From: Sparassis latifolia | Taxonomy: Eukaryota; Basidiomycota; Agaricomycetes; Polyporales; Sparassidaceae | NCBI GenBank assembly: GCA_018466975.1 | Contig: CM031561.1 | Coordinates: 3,100,001-3,164,000, forward strand | Length of the DNA stretch: 64,000 bases | Reading direction: 5' to 3' | Part shown: positions 59,201 to 64,000 of the stretch, one piece after another | Numbering within the stretch: position 1 is the first letter of the stretch | Layout: the number at the start of each line of letters is the position of its first letter | Program-made: the position numbers and the translations under genes | The notes under the pieces: generated by a model | Databases searched by the model: none | Told to the model about the DNA's origin: nothing | Seen by the model: only the letters and a program-made list of their open reading frames with translations

Positions 59201-59999
59201 GATGGAGTAACGTGTGCATAGCCATCTTGACGATGGATTTATAGATGTGACATTAGATGTACTGCCGGACTAGTACTGTAGCGTCTCGGATTCAAGTTCG
59301 TGGATGTATCTAATAGTTGTAGGTAGATTAAAATTAGTTCGTTTCAATGTTAGGATGTACCTTCCGATCGCTCAACGTTATACACTACACTGAAACGAGC
59401 ATACTGGTCAAATGCGCCGCGGAGTTGTACGACACAAATATGAGATCCTTAGCACATTCAATGCAGTTGCCCTTCACGCGTCACGTTTCAACGTGCAACC
59501 AACACGTCGAGCCGGAGCAATTCTGAGTATCTGGCGGTGCGGTACATTTGAGGTGCAGCTACACTCTGGCTCGAATCCACGGTGTCAAATCGTAGCGGCG
59601 CTCGCGCCAGTCCCCGACTCCAATGGGGTGCTCACGGTTTTTGTATGAGCAGGGGTGTGTAATCAATACATATAGTTACACGAGCGAGCCATCGTCATTG
59701 TCACTGTCATCCGAGTGGTGTTGGTCAGGCTCGGAATTCGGAAGAGGAGGGGCATGGGCTCGTCCTCGAGGAAGCCGTGGGGCATTGATCCCGGAGAAAA
59801 TGTCAACATTCTCCAACTACTCTGTAGAACAACAAAAAAGACATACAGTACTGTACACCGGAGTGTCAACTTATGACTATGTAGCACCAAAAACACAGCA
59901 ATACAGTACCAATGTATAGTTTTGACTTTCCGAGGTTCACAGAAGCAACAGTGCGAACAGCACAGAACACGAAGAAATGTTCGAAAATGCAGTGCGAGG
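59201..59999. other. Intergenic, nothing recognised
   Basis: 3' flank of the Atg14-like gene; short open frames only. Confidence 0.4.
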
Positions 60000-60170
60000 T
60001 TGTCCGGTTCTGAACCACAAGAACCGGTCCTGAACCCTGGACCGGACCATGGTCCAGTCCACCATTGGTCAGGTTCGGGATGGTTCAGAGCTGGTCAGGT
60101 TCAGGTTCATGAGGATTGAGGATTGTCCGAACCATATGTGAACCTGGTCGAACCTGGACTGAACTGTGAA
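60000..60170. repeat. Cluster of GGTTC/GAACC motifs
   Basis: More than a dozen GGTTC, GGTCC and reverse-complement GAACC words in about 170 bp, including the 12-bp palindrome ggaccatggtcc. Some are direct (ggtcaggttc twice), some inverted. The block lies about 700 bp upstream of the Plavaka-like coding remains and could be a subterminal repeat array of that element, as CACTA-related transposons have, but no element end was identified. Confidence 0.5.
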
Positions 60171-60639
60171 CCCATATATCTTCTCTTGTAGGAATATCCT
60201 CATTCAAAACTATATTTTGGAGTGTTGAGTTCCTGAAGCTTCTATATTTTACAGCCCCACAAAATTCAGTGGAGATATAACTTAGCATGGCAAGAGGAGA
60301 AGCTGGCAATGGCCTGGCATACAGCACAGAAGCTGTGGTGGCACACTCAAAGCTCACTGCACATAACCCTAAGCTATGTCGGAAAAATCTGAGCCCCATT
60401 ACAATAGATTTGTATTGACTTTATCTTATCTTATCAATGAAATGGAATTGTAAGGCCTGACGAGGCAATTGTGATCTTATCGGGTCTTATCTCCATCTTG
60501 ATAATGGGCGGGCCGTATTGAACCTTGATTACGCTGCCTTGTGTTGCCTTGCAAGCTGTGCACCTCAGCGATGACGGTCTCAACCAAGTATTCGTGTTGG
60601 AAGGTGGCTTCACGCTGAGCCATTTTGTGTTTGTACGAT
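60171..60639. other. Probable 5' non-coding part of the Plavaka-like element
   Basis: AT-rich, no supported gene. Assigned only because of its position between the motif cluster and the transposase remains. Confidence 0.3.
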
Positions 60640-63026
60640 CTGTAGGTGAGTACATGCACCCATCTTTATGATACTTGTGCTGATTTGCTGCCTCCAGGTT
60701 ATGTGTATTGTCCCTGTATCGGCACGGCCCTCTCCCAACACAACAGTATTGGTGCATCCCCCCTGTATAACAATATCGGCGTGTCCCTCCTCGTGTACAA
60801 CAGTTGTTTGCGCGATCCACCATGGCTCCCTAAAGTAGCCGAGGATTATCGTCGGAGACCCGCAACTGCACTCACTGCGGGAAGTCGTTCAAGATCAGAG
60901 GCCTGACCATTCATGCACGGGTTTGCAAGGCCAAGTCCGAGAGCAGACATAGGAGACTCATTGGATGTTCTTAGCTCGTGCTGGAGGAAAAACTACCAGA
61001 GCTCGAGTAGGTGAGGTGCACAGTGAGGCTTCACAAGGTACGCATATTGTCAAGCAACGAGAGTTATAGCGGCTAATCTTTGCTTACTCATAGCAGCATT
61101 GTCATCAAGTGGCAGTAGCGGGTTTCAACAATTTGACAATGGTGACAATTCTCACTTCAGCCTTGGTAAGTATTGGGATTTCCTTTGTTGCAGTCAGATT
61201 GTTAAGCATTATCACTGGTAGAGCAAGCAGATCACGACATTACCATCCCTTCATTTGCCGGAGAACATCTCAAAGTTGACGATATCAAGACACAATTCCA
61301 CCCGTACAGTCATCGTACAGCGACAATTGACCATTTTGAAGAGTACGGCCATGCAGATGTGCATGTCAATGTGGATACTGATAGGGAAGCATGGCATCCA
61401 TTTGCATGCCATGGTGATTTTGAGTTTGCGGAGATTGCATTGAAGGCCTCACTGAACCGTGAGCACATCGACAGATTGCTGCGGTTGATCAATGATGTTG
61501 CAGAGGGAGGAAGGTCTCATTTTATGCTTAACAATTATGAGAAACTTGCCAATACTTGGGAGCAAGCAGCTGCATTACACACACTGGTATAAATGTATTT
61601 TGAGGTGTATTTTCACTTATTGATGTTGTACTTTGACAGTTTGTCAAACATACAATTTCTCTTTCATACAAAAATGAACCTAAGCCATTCTTGTATGATG
61701 TGCATTGTCGGTCTCTTTGGGATTGGGCTCTCGATCAAGTTGCAGATCCATTGCTTGCACCTCACTTTGTCTGGGATGCACAGAGATTATCTAAGTTTGA
61801 TGGACAGTCATGGCAGAGGTTTTATACTGAACCTTGGACAGGAGATCAATTTTGGGAGATTCAGGTAGGTGTAATGTTTGCTGTTTTTCTTTTTTATATA
61901 AAAATATTGCATTATATTCAATGCTTCCACCAGGCGCTTCACCACTTTGCTTTATTCTGTATGCAGATAAGACCAAGTTGTCTTCATTTGGTACAGCTAA
62001 AGGTTATCCTGTTGTTGCATGAATTGCCAATTTACCAAGTCATATTCGCAATGGTCATGGCCTCAGTGAAGGTCGTGTTATAGGATGGCTTCCTATAGTT
62101 GGTCTTTTATATTTGGGTATTTTTCTCTACTTAGTGAATTTTTTTAGGTTTCGAAAAATGCAAAGGAGGATGGCAAGACAGATTGGACGAATTTCAAAAA
62201 TGTTGTATGGCATGAGTCCTTTCACAAGATCTTGGAAACAATTGAGATACATTCTCAAACTGGATATGCATTTGCATGTGGTGACCAAATTATGCGCATG
62301 CTATATCCTCTTATATTAATTTTGTCAGCAGACTTTGAAAAATAGTGTGTATTCAGATTTGTGAAAAGCATGGATAATTTATTTATAAACTTTACAGAGA
62401 GGTCATGGCACTCAATCGTGGTTTCAAAGGAAAGCATCCTTGCCCTGTTTGCCTTGTGCCCACAGAGCTACTATCCGATATTGCAACCACTTATCCATTA
62501 CGAAATGCAGAGGACTCACAGCATTTAGTACGAAGTACAAAACCTGCATCAGAAAAAGAGAATGATTTAAAAAATGCAGGTCTTCGACCAGTTGAAGTAT
62601 ATTTCATTTTTGTTATATATTCTAAAATTTTTTATTTATATTTTGTTTTGCAGAATGTTTTCTGGAGGGTTAAGCATTCTGATCCACATCGTGCCATGTC
62701 ATTTGATGTCATGCATGCACATACGGGTGAATTATGGGGCAAGCACTTATGGCCAGAATTCAGCAATTTTGTGATAACATTGAAGAAAGAGCATGTTATT
62801 GATTCACAGTAGGTTATTTTTATTTAATCAAAACAATTTAATTGCTAAAAATAATAGAATGGATGCTTTACCAACCTGGCGAAACCTCAATCACTTTGAA
62901 AATGTTATAAAGATTCACTTTACTGATGCAAACAAGTATGAAGATATATCAAAGGTAATGTCTTACTTAAGCAGCTGTATTGAAAATACTTATTATAACT
63001 TAGATGATTATTTTTGCCTCGCACAA
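60640..63026 (+). mobile_element. Plavaka-type (CACTA-related) transposase, truncated and degenerate
   Basis: The 5' half of a Plavaka-like transposase. It opens with a zinc-finger-like segment CTHCGKSFKIRGLTIHARVC (about 60870-60930). Then, across several AT-rich introns, come WHPFACHGDFEFAEIALKAS, LTPFVKHTIS-like FVKHTISLSYK, LWDWALDQVADPLLAPHFVW, CFILYADKTKLSSFGTAKGY, VIGWLPIV, VVWHESFHKILETIE, LYPLILILSADFEK, HPCPVCLVPTELL, NVFWRVKHSDPHRAMSFDVM and LPTWRNLNHFENVIKIHF, all in family order. An in-frame TGA at 62020-62022 falls where the family has Arg (CGA), a C-to-T change, and the zinc-finger exon runs into a TAG. The catalytic 3' half is missing because the LTR at 63027 cuts the gene. 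Introns are far more AT-rich than those of the host genes. Confidence 0.85.
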
Positions 63027-63734
63027 TGTGGTCACTAAAGAGAATTGCCCAAGTGGCTATCTTCTATTACGGTGCATTCGCAGCTACCTGGTGTTACACG
63101 GCAGCGAAACACGAGCGTCTAGTCGAGTCGTCACGAGACAAGGTCTTAGTCTAAGACACAAGTCCGTTCAAGTGGCACTTCTGGCGATGTCCTCGCACTA
63201 AAGGTCGATCAGAGTTCGTTCTTATGACTCGTAGTAGCTGTCTGCTACTGACGGTCGATCTCAGTCAAAGGCAAGTGAAAAGCTGGTTTAATGGTAACCA
63301 GGTCGAGATGGGGATCCAGCTCGACAAGGTCGTCTACTTATACAAAAGGTATCCGCAGTACTACGCAGTAATGCAGAATCGTTCATTGGCTAGATAAGGT
63401 GAAACGATGTCTAAGCAGGGTAACAGCGAGGAAGTAATATGTATGGGAAAGCTGAGTAAGGTCGTGAGAGATAATCAGTACTAATGGGGATAACGAGTCG
63501 TGTATCAGAACGAGGTAAAGATGAGGCATACATGCACGTCTTACATGTGCGATGAGAAGAAGGTCCGGAGTTGGATCCGGTGTAACCCTAGACTAGGGGT
63601 TCTGGACATCTGGATAAAGAATCGGAGGTTGCGCTCCGATGAGTCACGTGTTGGATCACGTGGTCTGGTAACGTAAAGGGAACAAGGAAAAGAAAAAGAA
63701 AAGATGCGCCACAAGCGTGAGGAGCATTGTAACA
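63027..63734 (-). repeat. LTR of a retrotransposon, 708 bp
   Basis: Begins TGTGGTCAC and ends ATTGTAACA on the plus strand, so it has TGT..ACA ends as LTRs do. The composition changes abruptly at 63027, where the AT-rich transposase sequence stops. On the minus strand there is a TATAAG box at about 63337-63342, in the same direction as the adjoining gag. It would be the 3' LTR of an element whose 5' part lies beyond the right edge. The second LTR is outside the window, so the borders are not proven. Confidence 0.6.
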
Positions 63735-63781
63735 TCAGCTCCCATCTAACGTTTCTTGTCCCACAAGAAATATTGTGATCT

Positions 63782-64000
63782 TCATCGTCGTCGGGGGCAG
63801 TCGCGGACATAATGATCTCCTCCACATCGGTAGCATGTCCGCCGGCTGGTTCGTGATCCTTGTTCGGGGATACGTCCATCCCTGTAGGGATGACTGCGAC
63901 GCGAAGAAGTGGATGCGGTCGAGAAAGATGGTTGGGATAACGGAGATCGTCCACTGGGTATGTGCGAACGAGGAGGGCGAGGTCGAACGGAAATTGGTTC
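63782..64000 (-). CDS. Retrotransposon gag, C-terminal part (nucleocapsid), partial
   Basis: An open frame running in from the right edge and stopping at 63782. It is rich in Arg, Pro and Ser and ends with a zinc knuckle, CYRCGGDHYVRDC (about 63793-63831), of the form C-x2-C-x3-H-x4-C, followed by PRRR and stop. The usual spacing is x4 between the second Cys and His, so the knuckle is one residue short. Such knuckles bind genomic RNA in LTR retrotransposons. Only about 47 bp separate the stop from the presumed 3' LTR, so the polymerase region is absent. Confidence 0.6.
   Translation of the reverse strand, partial: EPISVRPRPPRSHIPSGRSPLSQPSFSTASTSSRRSHPYRDGRIPEQGSRTSRRTCYRCGGDHYVRDCPRRR

Noticed and set aside
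1..64000. CRISPR arrays, operons, ribosome binding sites
   Set aside because: The window is eukaryotic nuclear DNA with spliced genes; no regularly spaced short repeats were seen.

Overview
The window looks like nuclear DNA of a filamentous basidiomycete (Agaricomycetes, probably a wood- or litter-associated polypore or relative). The grounds are: genes split by many introns of about 47-82 nt with GT..AG ends; families typical of this class (a fused P450-reductase of the CYP505 type, a Nis1-like secreted protein, expanded BTB/POZ and F-box families, a Zn2Cys6 regulator with the basidiomycete leader before the cysteine cluster); and a Plavaka-type transposase, a CACTA-related lineage common in basidiomycetes. 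Base composition is near 50% GC in genes and lower in the transposon at the right end.

Layout. 1-7.4 kb: two near-identical copies of an F-box gene 4,014 bp apart (the left one cut by the window edge), a 380-bp tandem repeat, and a BTB gene. 7.4-13.5 kb: gene-poor, nothing recognised. 13.5-16.9 kb: Zn2Cys6 regulator and a dynein light chain roadblock gene. 16.9-21 kb: gene-poor. 21-29.3 kb: allantoinase and a Yippee-like gene arranged head to head, then a 23-exon self-sufficient cytochrome P450. 30.3-32.2 kb: a BTB gene and a Nis1-like secreted protein gene, both with reading-frame breaks. 33-41 kb: accessory DNA with two decayed BTB copies and a 2.4-kb element with long terminal inverted repeats that carries a fragment of a host casein kinase I gene. 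41.7-49.6 kb: an F-box/LRR-like gene, a decayed epoxide hydrolase, a second decayed gene, a 405-bp MITE with a perfect central palindrome, an intact intronless F-box gene and its decayed paralogue. 51.8-59.2 kb: a P2C-type ATPase (Na,K-ATPase-like) and an Atg14/UVRAG-like autophagy gene. 60-64 kb: a degenerate Plavaka transposase cut by an LTR whose adjoining gag reads off the right edge.

The conserved genes are independent housekeeping or metabolic functions: purine degradation (allantoinase), dynein transport (roadblock), cation pumping (ATPase), PI3-kinase/autophagy (Atg14-like) and fatty-acid hydroxylation (P450). Between them lie rapidly changing F-box and BTB paralogues and transposon debris. 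Several otherwise conserved genes carry a single 1-2 nt reading-frame break, two of them in short C or G runs. This looks more like base-calling indels in an unpolished assembly than real decay, whereas the epoxide hydrolase, the second F-box copy and the two decayed BTB genes look like genuine pseudogenes. Exon models here were worked out by eye from splice signals and protein family conservation; no searches were run.
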